A DNA stretch of 64,000 bases from Stenogyne calaminthoides (lineage: Eukaryota; Streptophyta; Magnoliopsida; Lamiales; Lamiaceae), in NCBI GenBank assembly GCA_037126765.1, contig JBBCBC010000019.1, positions 32,882,222-32,946,221 of the forward strand, in the 5' to 3' direction. A model generated the notes under the pieces. The model was given only the letters and a program-made list of their open reading frames with translations, was not told the DNA's origin and searched no databases. Positions 35,319 through 46,959 of the stretch are shown here, one piece after another. Within the stretch, counting starts at the first letter, position 1. Each line of letters begins with the position of its first letter. Position numbers and translations under genes: made by a program.

Positions 35319-36197
35319 GTTTGCATGATTAGGACATAGGAAAGTTGATCAACGTCATGTAAGCAACTAGGAGAATTCAAAAGGCCTACATTTCAACATA
35401 TAGACAAAACTAACCTACAACTTGGATCCACAAAAGATAAAAATCAGAGACTCCCCACTCGGTTAAAAGTTGAAACGCGGGGTATACATAATACAGTGAG
35501 AGATAGAAGAGGTTGTTGAGATTGTATTACTGATGGGATATTTTAGTTTTGATAATTTATGCCAAAACATTATTAACTTGTGTTATTCAAGCTAATTTAC
35601 AGATAACAAGTTAAGGGGGAACGAGAGAACAAATTGAGGGGGAACTCACGAAATCAGAAGAAGATGATCGAGATCATATATGAAGAGGAGCAGATGAGAC
35701 TGATCGAGATCAGATATGATAAACTGATATGCTAACCTGATGCAGATGACCTGATGCTATCCTGAGATGTCAATCGAAGATATGATGATCCGATCACCGA
35801 GATCGATCGATGCAAAGAAGAAATCGATAGTTCGAAATAACGCGACTGAGGGGTCGATGTCTGACCAAGAAAGAACCCAACTCAAGAAGAAACCCGGAAA
35901 GTCAAGACGATTCCAATAGAAGGTCCATCAATCAAGAAAACTCGAGACTCGATAGAACTAAAAAGAATCAAGACTCAAGATGTCATCAAGACACTGAGGC
36001 CAGATAACTCAAGACTCAGATAACTCCGGCGCTCAGAACTAGCTCGGGAAAACCTCCGAAGGCTCAGATAACCCGGCTCGATAGAATCAAGATCCCGAGA
36101 CTCGTAAGAAATCAAGAATATAGTCGCGATTCAAATTTACGCGACCAATAAGAGGGAAGACGACAAGACCGAAAAAGTCAAAAAAGTTAGAGTAGTA

Positions 36198-36251
36198 TGG
36201 ATTTGAATGTGATTCTCTCCAACCAGAACATTCAAATCCACACTATAAATA
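36198..36251 (+). promoter_or_regulatory. LTR promoter: 13-bp inverted repeat plus TATA box
   Basis: TGGATTTGAATGT (36198-36210) and its exact complement ACATTCAAATCCA (36228-36240) flank a 17-base loop. TATAAATA follows at 36244. The same arrangement occurs at 41349-41402. It points right, as expected for LTR transcription. Confidence 0.7.
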
Positions 36252-36550
36252 CAAGTTCTTCCTTCATTATTATGTGTGGAAGAGTGGAGAATGTGGCAAA
36301 CGATGCTACAGAGCTAAGAAGACATATACTCAAGATTCCCACCATGTAACACAGCAAAGAAATACACGATATATTCAAGAGTGTTTACCCTAAATCTAAG
36401 ACAAATGTATTATCCTAAGCTTTGAGAGATTTTCCCAACCCAAAGATTGAGACTAAACAAATGTAAGGAAAAATCTCACCCTAGTTGGAAACCAAACAAA
36501 CCTTTACCCAAACTCAAAGTTAGGTTAAGTTTGTAGGTGAGCGTAACCCT

Positions 36551-36757
36551 GGTAAACATCTATAAAGCGATCCCGCGAGGGTGATAAGTCCCGCTTCAAT
36601 ATAAACATCTATAGGCGATCCCGTGAGGGTGATAAGTCCCATTTGAGTGTGAACTCGGTAAACATCTATAGGCGATCCCGTGAGGGTGATAAGTCCCGTT
36701 TGAGTGTGAACTCGGTAAACAACTATCGGCAATCCCGTGAGGGAGATAAGTCCCGCA
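36551..36757. repeat. Four-unit tandem repeat in the solo LTR
   Basis: Units of 48-62 bp contain GGCGATCCCGTGAGGGTGAT and AAGTCCC, with GGTAAACATCTATA between. It lies in the downstream (R/U5) part of the LTR, where the related Copia LTRs have a different tandem repeat. Confidence 0.85.
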
Positions 36758-37057
36758 GGTTAAGTTCGGTTAAGTTGCCCCTATGTTAAGGGAAGAGTGG
36801 ATGTAGGGCGGGTTTCGTCCGAACCACTATAAAATTTTGTGTGTTCTTTACTGCTTTATGTTCTTACTTGCCATATGCATTCGATTACTAGTAACACAAC
36901 ACACATCGCTCTTAAAAGCAAAAAATTGGAATCACCATTCATTCACCCCTGTTTTATATGCATCTCATGACATGTTTGCTTCCGCACGCGCAAATTAGGT
37001 TTTTAATCCTTAAAAATTCGGGACCAACAATTACTTTAGTTTCTTGTCTTCTAAAGA

Positions 37058-40000
37058 TCACTTGTAGAATTCAAAATCTGTGTCGGGCTTCTTCACATTA
37101 GATCTGTAACCCTTGTCGAAATCTTTGGGGAGTATTACATATCGATTCTTCCTCACTGCATGCATGCCCGCTTCTTGGCATATGGCTGCAATCTGATAAT
37201 TGAACTGGTATTAGCTACACTTTACATCTACTCATAATAAAATCGCTCCTAAATGCAGACATGGCAGATGTTTATAAGAAAAGTTGATGTTGAAATAACA
37301 TGTCAATGTGAAAATATACAGCATGAGCATAATTGCCGACCTCAGCTGCGCTAATTTTGTCTGGACAAGAAACATAGTCCTCCAAATCAACTTCATCGCC
37401 TAAGTTCATATTGGCAGTGCAAACCTGTACATGAAATTGTAATTAGTACTTAGTTACAGCATGGTCAACCTCAGGAATCCAGAAAAAAAATCCCAGTAGA
37501 GACGGATAGAGAAAATCAAACATTTGCTTATACCTTGATGCAGAATTATATACATTACTCGAGTTATTATTTCTAAGTAGCAATGCCCTGGACTACTATC
37601 AACTGTTTTCTTGGGGGTTGAGCAGGCGGGGGAGGATTGACAATTTTAATTTCAAAAACTATATATACGACAAAAATAAGCATGAAACACCTAGCACAAA
37701 GGAGGAAAACTATAAGTCTTCAACCATCACCTGAAAAACGAGCCTCTTTTGTCGTCTGTCTGGCAAAGGGAACTCAATTTTACGATCAAGTCTTCCTGGA
37801 CGGAGGAGGGCAGGATCTAATGTGTCAGCTCGATTTGTTGCCATGATAACCTTCACATTAACTGACTGGTCAAAACCATCCATCTGCAGAAGACAAATGA
37901 AACTGATCACTAAAGCATAAAATATGTGGGATGATACAAGCAATTATTTGGATATGCACTCCTTGCACACACAGACATTGAAACATAATTCAATTCATAA
38001 TGTAACTTGAACATTTCACAAAAGGATACTTGAAGGCCCTTATTTTCTTTTTACTATCATTGTCTTGTACATAAGCTTTACACTCTACCTGATTCAACAA
38101 TTCCATGAGAATACGCTGAACCTCTCTATCAGCTCCAGTTTGAGCATCGAACCTAGCAGTAGCAATGGCATCTACCTCATCAATAAAAACTATTGCAGGC
38201 GCATTTTCTTTTGCGAGGCGAAAAACATCACGGACCATACGGGGACCCTGCATGTATTGTTGAAGATTAATTATATTACTATAATCAGCTTAATCGATTT
38301 AAGGTCATGCAAACAACAATAGCTGTTTAAAACATTTTCATGGTACACAGATATCATAGCATGTAAACTTATAAATCAGCGTCATTTACATCTTAATTTA
38401 AAGTACCAGCAAATAAGGAGTTTCCTTTTTCCAAGTAGAGTTGTTTAAAGTGACACCGGTAACCGACTACCTTAATTTCCCAATATATTAGTTTGATTAC
38501 CAAAAAAGATAGTCAAATAAAAATTTAAGGAAATAGAGTATTATCTGGTCATATGAAAATTCTAGGAGGTCAGCGAAAATGCAATATCTCAAGAAGTTGT
38601 TGTAAAATCGAGGGCATAAAAGAAGTACTATGTTTGCAACTACTAAATATGTGATAACTAGAAGATGCACACGTACATGCTCAAGGATTCTACAGCCTAC
38701 ACCATACCTCACCCAAGTACTTCTGAACGAATTCTGAGCCAACAACTCTGATGAAGGCTGCAGTTGTGTGATGAGCAACAGCCTTTGCGAGCATTGTTTT
38801 TCCAGTGCCAGGGGGACCATAGAGCAAGACACCACGAGGTGGATCTATGCCAATCTGTTGGTACAGCTCATGGTGAGTTAAAGGCAGTTCAACAGCTTCA
38901 CGTATTTCTTGCTTTTGAATGTCGCACCCTCCAATATCCTGACTCCAGAGTAATCAAATTTTCATCTTTAACAAGTAAAATAAATAGATAAGTAGATTGC
39001 TGAACATGGTCCATATAAAAAGGATGTAGAAAAGTATAGTTCTTTTGGAGGGGGTGGAAAGACGTTTTTTATTAACATTCCTGTGTGGAGATAAATGTGG
39101 CACATAAGCACAAGTTAAAATTGCACTTGGCGTATAGGCACTAATGATTTCTCATTTAACTATCTAAACCCCTTGTATACCAGCAATTATATTTGATTTA
39201 ACAGTACACAAGTGGTGACTTCTGTAGGTATGTAAAGGGGGTTGGGAAGACGATATGCAAAACAATAATGTGTAGAGATGAATGAAATGCGTATGGCAAA
39301 TGAAATAGCACTGCGAACAAAAGAGGGTCAAAATGTATTCAAATCACTTCTATCCCAATTGTCTTTCCCTTAAAATCGGTAAAGTGTATGCCAAAGCTGT
39401 AACAGGGTGATAGTTGCATGATTTCAACGTACAAATATCCATCTATCATAAAAAAAAATCAACTGAAATTCTGAAAAGCTAAGGGGCCGAATACAATAGT
39501 TCAATTTGGAGGATGATGCAGAAACATCAAACCCTGCTTCAACAATATTCATTAGTTACTTACGAATGTAAATCAGCTCACACGGTAAAAATTACTCTTT
39601 AGCACCAGAAATTCACAATTCACGATTCAAAATCCCAACACATATATTTAAACATCATCTGTGATATTAGAAACCCTAGGGCACCCAATCCAAAACCCCC
39701 AAAACATAGTAATCAAGACAATCAACAAACTAACTCACATTATAAGTAACGTCAGGCCTCTAGGACTGGCTGAGAAGCGAAATGCTGGAATCCGCCTTCA
39801 GCGGAAGCACGTCGACTAGGGCATTAGAGTGGCGGTGCAGCGCGACGGAGGCAGCGGGCTTAAGAAGCTCGCGATTGATCGTATTGAGGATCCGGACGTA
39901 GTAATTCGACCCGGTGGTCGACCCGACTATGCCGTTGTTCTGATCAATCATCTCAATGAACTGCCCAATCACGAGCGGCACCGATTGAATCCGCTTCACC

Positions 40001-40211
40001 TCTCTTCCTGCGCGCGCAGTAACTCGCAGCAGAGATTCTTCTGCTCGTCTTTCACGTACTCTTCCTGAATTTCGATGAATTCGAGCTGGCGTTGCAGCGA
40101 TTTGAGGCGAGAGTAGAGGTCTTCGTCGGCGTCGATTGAGTGATCGGAATCCGGCTTGAGTCGCGTCGGCGATTGGAATGCTCTAGGGTCGAGAACCGTG
40201 CCCGTCGCCAT
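37058..40211 (-). pseudogene. RPT3: 26S proteasome ATPase subunit RPT3 (6B), complete structure with lesions in exon 1
   Basis: Six exons: 39739-40211, 38708-38938, 38089-38247, 37731-37883, 37341-37424 and 37058-37192. RPT3 is one of six AAA ATPases in the base of the 26S proteasome that unfold substrates. Exons 2-6 are open and in phase, with Walker A GPPGTGKT, Walker B FIDEVDAI, the second region MATNRAD, the arginine finger LRPGRLDRK and the C-terminus DFEFYK. The expected length is about 410 residues. Exon 1 carries two breaks. A 2-base AG insertion near 40000-40005 (GAAGAGAGGTGAAG) brings TGA at 39998, and TAG at 39762-39760 replaces the Glu expected in QSEKPDVTYN. Nearby KNLCCELL also departs from the family's KNLKRELL. 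All splice sites look good. It is either a recently dead paralogue or a working gene with assembly errors in exon 1. Confidence 0.75.
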
Positions 40212-40522
40212 TGACGGTGGAATTGAAAAGGCGAAACGACGCCGTATTGATGCAGTGGAAAGGGTTTTGCACGGGTTTGCAGAAGTAGGAGATTGTGCCT
40301 TAAGAAACCGCTTCTGTAATGCTTATATTTATTTTTGTTTGTTTGATTTCACATTTTCACCAACTTCAATTTCGAACACTTTGATTCCCGGCGCACCCGC
40401 CCCGGCCTCACTTTTTCCAGCCTCCAAGCCCAAATTTTCGAGGGCCGCTTAAAAAAATAAATTAAAATTATAAATCTGACACTAAGAATACAATTGACAA
40501 AAAATCTTCAATTTTTCTTTTT
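40212..40522 (-). promoter_or_regulatory. RPT3 upstream region
   Basis: The 200 bases before the ATG are GC-richer, then shift to AT-rich DNA. No clear TATA box is seen, as is common for housekeeping genes. Confidence 0.35.
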
Positions 40523-40645
40523 ATCCTTAATTTTATCAACCTCCATTAATTTTCCATCAATTTCTATATTTTCCAATAAAATTCATCCTTAATTTTTTCA
40601 ACCTCCATTAATCTTTCATCAATTTCTCTATTTTCAAATAAAATT
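40523..40645. repeat. Direct repeat, two units of about 62 bp
   Basis: Both units start ATCCTTAATTTT and contain TCAACCTCCATTAAT and TCAATTTCT. They differ at a handful of bases. The repeat ends 22 bases before the Copia target duplication. Confidence 0.85.
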
Positions 40646-40672
40646 ACCGTTGATCTTCTGTCAGTCTATCTG

Positions 40673-42422
40673 TGTTGGGAGATTCATTGCTGAAGAAATT
40701 GTTGGGAGATTGTTGTTGGGAGATATACCAATCTTGTAATAGGAAAAACCAAACCCGAAAGATAAAGGTTAAATGTTTTTATAATGTTATGGTTTTTTGA
40801 TCATCAAAAAAGTGGAAATTGTTGGGAAATGAATTTAATAAAGAAGATTTTGATTAGATCCCAAAACCCCGAAAGATGACATGCTCGGGATAATCTTGAT
40901 AGTTGAGTCGATTCGGTTTTTAGAGTGTTCAGGATGTTATCTCGCACAATGTATAGTCGCAGATATAGATCATGATAGATTCAAGATTCTCAAGACTCAA
41001 GAAGTTTCAAGAAATCGAAAGTTTCAGATGAAACCGATGAAGACTCGAGATGAGATCGAGATCAAGACTCAAGATGAAATCGAGAAATCAAGACTCAAGA
41101 TATCAATCAAGATATCTCAAGACTCGTAAGACATCAAGACTTAAGAAGACCCAAGATATCAAGATCAAGACAAAGGATATCGAAGGCACAAAGAATTATC
41201 AAGACTCAAGAATGTATCAATGCTCAAGATATCCCAATGTTCCGGCGAAGAAACCGAGGAATATAGCCGTTGGAATCCAAATTAACGTGGACCAATGAGA
41301 TGAAGACAACCCGATGAAAAAAGTTGCAGAACTTACAAAAGAATAGTATGGATTTGAATGTGATTCTCTCCAACGGTAACATTCAAATCCACACTATAAA
41401 TACAAGTTCTTCCTTCATTATTATGTGAGGAAGTGCGGAGAAGATATCAACGATGCTACAGAGCTAAGAGAACATATACTCAAGCTTTCCCACCATAGAA
41501 CACAAGTCTGTAGATATACACATATATTCAAAGAGTTTTCTAGAACCCAATCTAAGCAACCCACGATGTATCCTAAGCTTAGAGAGATTTTCTAACCCTT
41601 TGCATTGTGCTTCATTGTAAAGGATATCTCATCCTAGTTGGAAACCAACCGAGAAACCCCAAACCCTTGAGAAGGTAGTTGGAGTGTGTTTGTTGGTGAG
41701 AAGAGTTGTAAAGAGTTAGTAAACTACGGAAAGAGTAGTCGAAAAACTCTAGAGGAGAAGTTAGTAAGCTACAGGGGTAGTCCGAAAGCTTGTGTGTGAT
41801 TGAGTAAGTAAACTACGGAGGTAGTCAGAAAACTCAGAAGTTGATAGTGAATTTCTCTGAAGAGTCAGGGAGAGTGGACGTAGGAGCTTGAGTCTCTGAA
41901 CCACTATAATTGCTGTGTTCTTTATTGCTTTCCTTATCTCGTATTTAATCGTCGCGATTAACTTGTTTTGAAAGCATACTTTTCACCGATATTCGCTTGG
42001 AATCAATCCACCGGTTGCATAAGTGAATCACAACCTAATCACTATTTCAATTAAGGGAAGGTTTTTTTTCTTAAAACGAGTATAATCTAAGGTCCAACCA
42101 TTCCGCACGATCGAGTAGCTAGAACAGAGATAGTTATCAAACCAACTCTCTTCCGAGGATTCAAGAAGTTAGTTATCCGATCCAAGTAACTCGTGATCTC
42201 GACACTCGTGACTCGGTTGGGATTATCTCGAGGTATCCGGAAAGCAACTTCGGGATCACTGCCTCTCGATGAACTTTGACTCAGAGCGATCTCAGTCTTC
42301 TCGAACCTAATCTTCGTGACTATCGACCCAAAGTGACCTCGAAGAAGAAAAAAAAGTTTTAAAAACACCAACACGTGTATTCCCCCATACACGTGTAAGA
42401 CTCGTTTACACCGGGACCAACA
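40673..42422 (+). repeat. Copia left LTR (1750 bp)
   Basis: It begins TGTTGGGAG and ends GACCAACA. Flanking parts match the right LTR, for example TAACCCTTTGCATTGTGC and CACGTGTAAGACTCGTTTAC. The interval of about 41246-41571 does not match the right LTR. It matches the solo LTR at 35531 instead. It contains the inverted repeat 41349-41361/41379-41391 and TATAAATA at 41395-41402. A tandem repeat with AGTAAGTAAACTACGGAGG and AGTAGTC lies at 41715-41850. Confidence 0.9.
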
Positions 42423-42424
42423 AG

Positions 42425-42436
42425 TGGTATCGGAGC
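42425..42436 (+). other. Primer binding site (initiator Met tRNA), altered
   Basis: TGGTATCGGAGC follows the left LTR after two bases. The standard plant Copia site is TGGTATCAGAGC, so one base differs (CAG read as CGG). Position and sequence identify it clearly. Confidence 0.85.
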
Positions 42437-42539
42437 GGTGGTTCTACTTGACCACTGTTTGTGTTGACCAAAAGTTTTTATTTTCAAAAATACTTGTGGT
42501 CTATCTGAAATCGATCTTATTTGGTTGAATTTTTTTTTT

Positions 42540-43640
42540 TTTTAAAGGATCGGAAAAATGTCTTCAAAAACTTCTCATGTTCTCGGTGGAGAACTATGAC
42601 CTATGGAGATCGAGAATGCAGACTCATCTATTCCAAACATGAGCGTATGTGAGAGTGGTCTCTCGAGACCATTCCGGTTCTTCGTGGTGAATCACAGAGA
42701 ATGTAAGATGAGAGAATTGATCCTAGAGCGACTTTCCTAAGTCTCGATGATCAACCGACTCTCGAGGAGAGAAAGTTAGTCAATCTAGACTACATTGCAA
42801 AAGACACACACTATACAAAGATTGATTGATGATGGTGTGATGGGAATGATCTCTCACCATAATATCGCTAAAAGATATTTGGGATACACTAATTATTATG
42901 TGCCAAGGCACGATCATATAAAAGAAAACAAACTTTCAAAGGGCAATTGGAAAGTTTGATAGTTTTGAAAATGGATGATGGTGAATCAATAGACAAATTG
43001 GAAGTCGATTCACTAAAGATAATGAATGATCTAAATGCACTTGGAAAGAAATATCCACAGAGAGAAGTTGCATTGAAAATTCTTAGAGGTCTGTCTAAGA
43101 AATGGGATATTCATGCAGTGGTGATTGAAAACACCAAGAACATTAGTTCAATGCCTTACCAACAAGTCTTCTCTGAGCTAAAAGCCTATGAATTTGTAAT
43201 TGATAAGAAATCCAAAAAAAGGCCGACAAAGAAAGATGATTCTTCATCGAAAAGAATGTGGCTTTAAAAGCCAAAGATAAAACCTCAGAAAAATAGAGAG
43301 TCCGAAAACCCATGCCAAAAAATCGGGATGAGCTTGAAGAAAAGCTAGCACTAATGGCAAGGAGGTTTGACAGACTTAATAGTAGATTTGGAAAATACAA
43401 AACTATTACAGGAACCACAGGTACCAGAAGAAACCTGAGGACAGATCAACTGAGAAGAAGAAAGGACTGAAAGTCAAGGATCTTCATCCGCAAAAAAGGA
43501 CTCCAAGTCCAAAGAAGAAAATGATCGGGATGATGATACCAAAAGATGCTATAATTGCGGAAAGAAAGGTCACTTCCAAAGATGATTGTCCGTATTTGAG
43601 TGCTAAGGAGAAAAAGAGAAAGGCAAGCTAAAAGAGATCG
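42540..43640 (+). pseudogene. Copia gag remnant
   Basis: An open segment at 42947-43267 (starting near LIVLKMDDGESIDKLEV) resembles the UBN2/gag domain. It carries the helical EVALKILRGLSKKWD-type motif. A CCHC knuckle starts at 43549 (CYNCGKKGHFQR) but shifts frame before the last Cys. Upstream and downstream parts are broken. Gag would form the virus-like particle that packages element RNA. Confidence 0.75.
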
Positions 43641-45029
43641 AAGTTCTCTAGCAAAAAGGCCATGGTTGCGAAGAAAAAAACTCGAGGAGGATCTAGCTCT
43701 TCAGATGAGATATTCTCGACAAAGGAAAAGTGATGACATCCGTCCGATGGCCATTGAGGAGGTAAGCTCTTCTTTCTCTCGTTGTTGCTCCTACACTAGC
43801 ACAAGAGTTTTCAAGTTCCAATCGAAAAACAAATCATTTTGACCTCGATGGATTCTTTTGAGAATCAATGAAGGACTATGCTTTCTTTTACAAGGATCGC
43901 TAAATAGAACTCAAGAGCGTATAAAGGAACCGAAAAGTTTAAAAATCTAAAATGGAAAGACTCTAGCAATAATGAAATCACTTCAATTAATGGAGCTACC
44001 GATGAATCGGATGTTCCGAAAGTACAACTCTCGAGAAAGAGAGAAGTTCGATAATGTCCCTAATCGAAAAAGCTAGAGAAATCCATCAAGAAATTCAAAT
44101 AATCGTAATCGAAGTTCAATGACCTCTCCGAGAAGCATAAAACTCTACAGAATCGTGAGGATAGTGCACATAAGAAGTTAACTTTATTGAATAAAGCATA
44201 TAATGTGAATAGATGAAATTCAGAGTTATCGAGATCTCGCCACTATAAAAAATCTGGATTGGGATACATTCCAGGGAACCTCACAAGGTCATCCCAATCT
44301 TTGATCATGTAGCAAGAAGACTATCTTTGTAAAACCAATGGCACCTACACTTCAAGTCGAGTAATGCCCAAGGTTGTAGATAAGGAAAATGACCTATGGT
44401 TTCAAAAGAAAACTAATGATCGGGTTAAAAGCCCAAACCTCGGTGAAGGCTAGAAAACCCCGAAAGAATCGATTGAAAGTTTCGAGCAAGTACTTCAAAG
44501 CCTCACGCTAAGAATGCAAACTGAAAGGCTCCACATCGAACCATCGAGGAATCCTCGATGAGAAACACTCAAAGCAGAGACATTCTCAATCAAGAGACCA
44601 AGTCCTAAATACAATCGAAAAGACCCCAGATTTCAAAGATGCATAACCCGAACCTCACTTGCTTAAAGGGTAAAGGTTATCCAACCCGAAGTCAACAAAG
44701 ATTTAGACCACCGCACAAAAAAGCCCAAGCATCCAAACAAAAGGCCCGAACCAAAGAAGAATTCAAAAGCCCATGTTCATGCTAAAGCTAGCACACATAT
44801 ACGTAAAACCGCTAAGGCACCCAGAGTAGTAGATGTATATGTTGATGTTTATGGAAGACAAATTAGCCACTCTAAAGTAATTAGAGTTGTCAGCGATTTT
44901 TGGATTCCGAAGGTACATCTAACCTTATAGGACCCTACACAAATTGGGTACCTAAGAATTGATCTGCTTTTTCGGAGGAAAACAAGGGCACTAAACCGAT
45001 GAAAGATCACATGGCACCGATGAGCAGAG

Positions 45030-46200
45030 ATGAAAAAGCTCGACATTTGGTATCTTGACAAAGGATGTTCAAGACATATGACAGATTCAAAAAGATGCTC
45101 GGTGACTATGTTGAACAAAGAGGCCCACATATCACTTTTGGAGATAATTCCAAGGATGATCAAGGATATGGAACTTTGGAAATCGACTCGATTCATATCC
45201 ATGGTGTTTCATATGTATCCGGATTGAAGCATAATTTTCTTTCAATTAGCCAATTCTCGTGATAAGGGTTTCAATGTTGAGTTTTCCAAAAACTTATGTT
45301 TTGTGAAAAATGATACATCATTTGAAAAGTTTTACCGACCGTACAAGAAAAGGGAATGTGTATCTTGGATTGAGTTCAACTCCTAAAGATACATGTTTAG
45401 TTGCTAAAAGTTCCACAGATACCGAATTTGGTTATGGCATAAAAGAATGAATCACCTAAACTTCAAAACCCTGAACAAGCTTGCAAGATTAGATCTTGTG
45501 AGAGGGTTGCTTAATGAAGTGTTCAGTAAGGAACACATTTGTGATGCGTGCCAGAAAGGAAAACAAGTTAAAGCATCATTTAAAAGCAAAGTTGAAGCTT
45601 CTACTTGAAAGAATACTTGATTATCGCATATGGATCTCTTTGGTCCTATAACACCGTGAGCACTAATGGCGGGAAATACACATTGGTAGTAGTTGATGAC
45701 TACTCAAGATATACTTGGGTCATATTCTTACTGAAGAAGAAAGAGACTCGATAAAGTCGCCAGAATTCATCGAAAAGGCTCAAGAATGAGAAAAAATGAG
45801 TGTGGTCAAAATCAGATCTGACAAAGGAACTGAGTTTATAAATCATATCATATCTGATTATTGTGCAGAGAATGAAATTTTACATGAAACATCAGCTGCA
45901 AGGACCCCTCAACAAAATAGTGTTGCTTTGAAAGAAGGAAATGTAACTCGAAAAGAAGTTCGCAAGGACAATGATAGTTGAAGTCGATATTCCTAAAAGA
46001 TTTTGAAATTTGAAGTCAACAACACCATGCTACTCTCGAGAATAGATCCATGTTGACCAAGAGTCAAGGCAAAACACCTTATGAGCTTTGGAATGAAAGG
46101 AAGCCTCTTGTTTTTTTTTTTTCGTGTGTTTGGTTGCAAGTGTTTCATACACAATAATGGTAAAGATCGGTTGAAAACATTTGATAGTAAAAGTCGATGA
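45030..46200 (+). pseudogene. Copia protease and integrase remnant
   Basis: At 45050, WYLDKGCSRHMT corresponds to the protease active-site region, where Copia elements have Asp-Ser-Gly; here Ser reads Lys. ITFGDNSK follows in another frame. A GAG-pre-integrase zinc-binding region lies near 45420-45560 (HICDACQKGK). The integrase core follows, with VVDDYSRYTWV near 45690 and IRSDKGTEF and ARTPQQNSV in 45802-45940. At least four frame changes disrupt it. Confidence 0.8.
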
Positions 46201-46959
46201 AGGAATATTCTTAGGATATTCTCAAGTCAAGAAAAAGCTTTCGAGTTTACAACCCAGAGGACTCTTATTGTGGAGGAAACACCTCATGTTGTTTTTGATG
46301 AATCTACTTGTGTTCGTAAGAAACAGAACATGATGCAAAATGAACCCACCAAGAGGATCACCAGATTAAGCCCTCAAAAAGAAAAGATAAATCATCCACT
46401 GAACCTGAAAAGAAGAAGTCACTCACTATCTATGATTGGAGTGACTCAGACTCAGATAAAGAAGTTCAGGATGGAAATCAGGATGGTGAGACTCAGGAAA
46501 ACCAACACTCCAAAGGTGACCAATCTGAACAGACACCAGTTCAGACTCAGGTATGTGATGCCAATGAAGATGTGGTCACAAATTGAGGCAAAAATTTGAA
46601 TCTATCAACCAAAGGGGAACAAATGTCTCGACAAATGTTCTGAATAGAATGTCCCCTGAGGAAGATGATTCCCTTTCTCCTGTTTTGTTGTTCCCTGAAT
46701 TTACTGATTTAACTGAACCTAACATTTCAAATGTTGAGGACACTATTGAAACAGGAACATCAAGAAGGAAATGGTTAGATAGTCATCCTACAAGTCAGAT
46801 TGTGGGTGATCTAACTGAAGGTGTTAAAACAAGAAGGTTCCATGGTGAAAGTGCACTATTCTGCTGCTTCCTATCAGAGAAAGAACCTACTGAGATTGGT
46901 GAAGCTCTACAAGATTCTCATTGATTATCACTATGCAAGATGAAATTTGAATCAATTCT

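Larger units (their letters stand above)
28151..35525. other. Gene-poor AT-rich region with small transposons
   Basis: More than 7 kb without a convincing gene. It contains Stowaway-like fragments (29340-29375, 29691-29880, 33354-33717) and a nested foldback element (33445-33561). It also holds a run of related GTGTGACTT motifs (32998-33165) and many homopolymers. One 80-codon frame at 35076-35318 is listed separately. Confidence 0.6.
35531..37029. mobile_element. Solo LTR of a Copia-type element (1499 bp)
   Basis: It starts TGATGGGATATTTTAG and ends GGGACCAACA (TG...CA). It is flanked on both sides by the 5-bp direct repeat ATTAC (35526-35530 and 37030-37034). No internal coding region is present. 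The promoter part (36190-36290) closely matches the left LTR of the Copia element at 40673, including an inverted repeat and TATAAATA at 36244-36251. The rest is related or different, so the two belong to one superfamily but different subfamilies. It lies 29 bases beyond the RPT3 stop codon. Confidence 0.85.

Noticed and set aside
36520..36732. Minus-strand repetitive frame in the solo LTR
   Set aside because: Produced by the tandem repeat of the LTR.
35514..37029. Solo LTR starting at TGTTGAG (35514)
   Set aside because: That start gives flanks AGGT and ATTAC that do not match; starting at 35531 gives exact ATTAC duplications.
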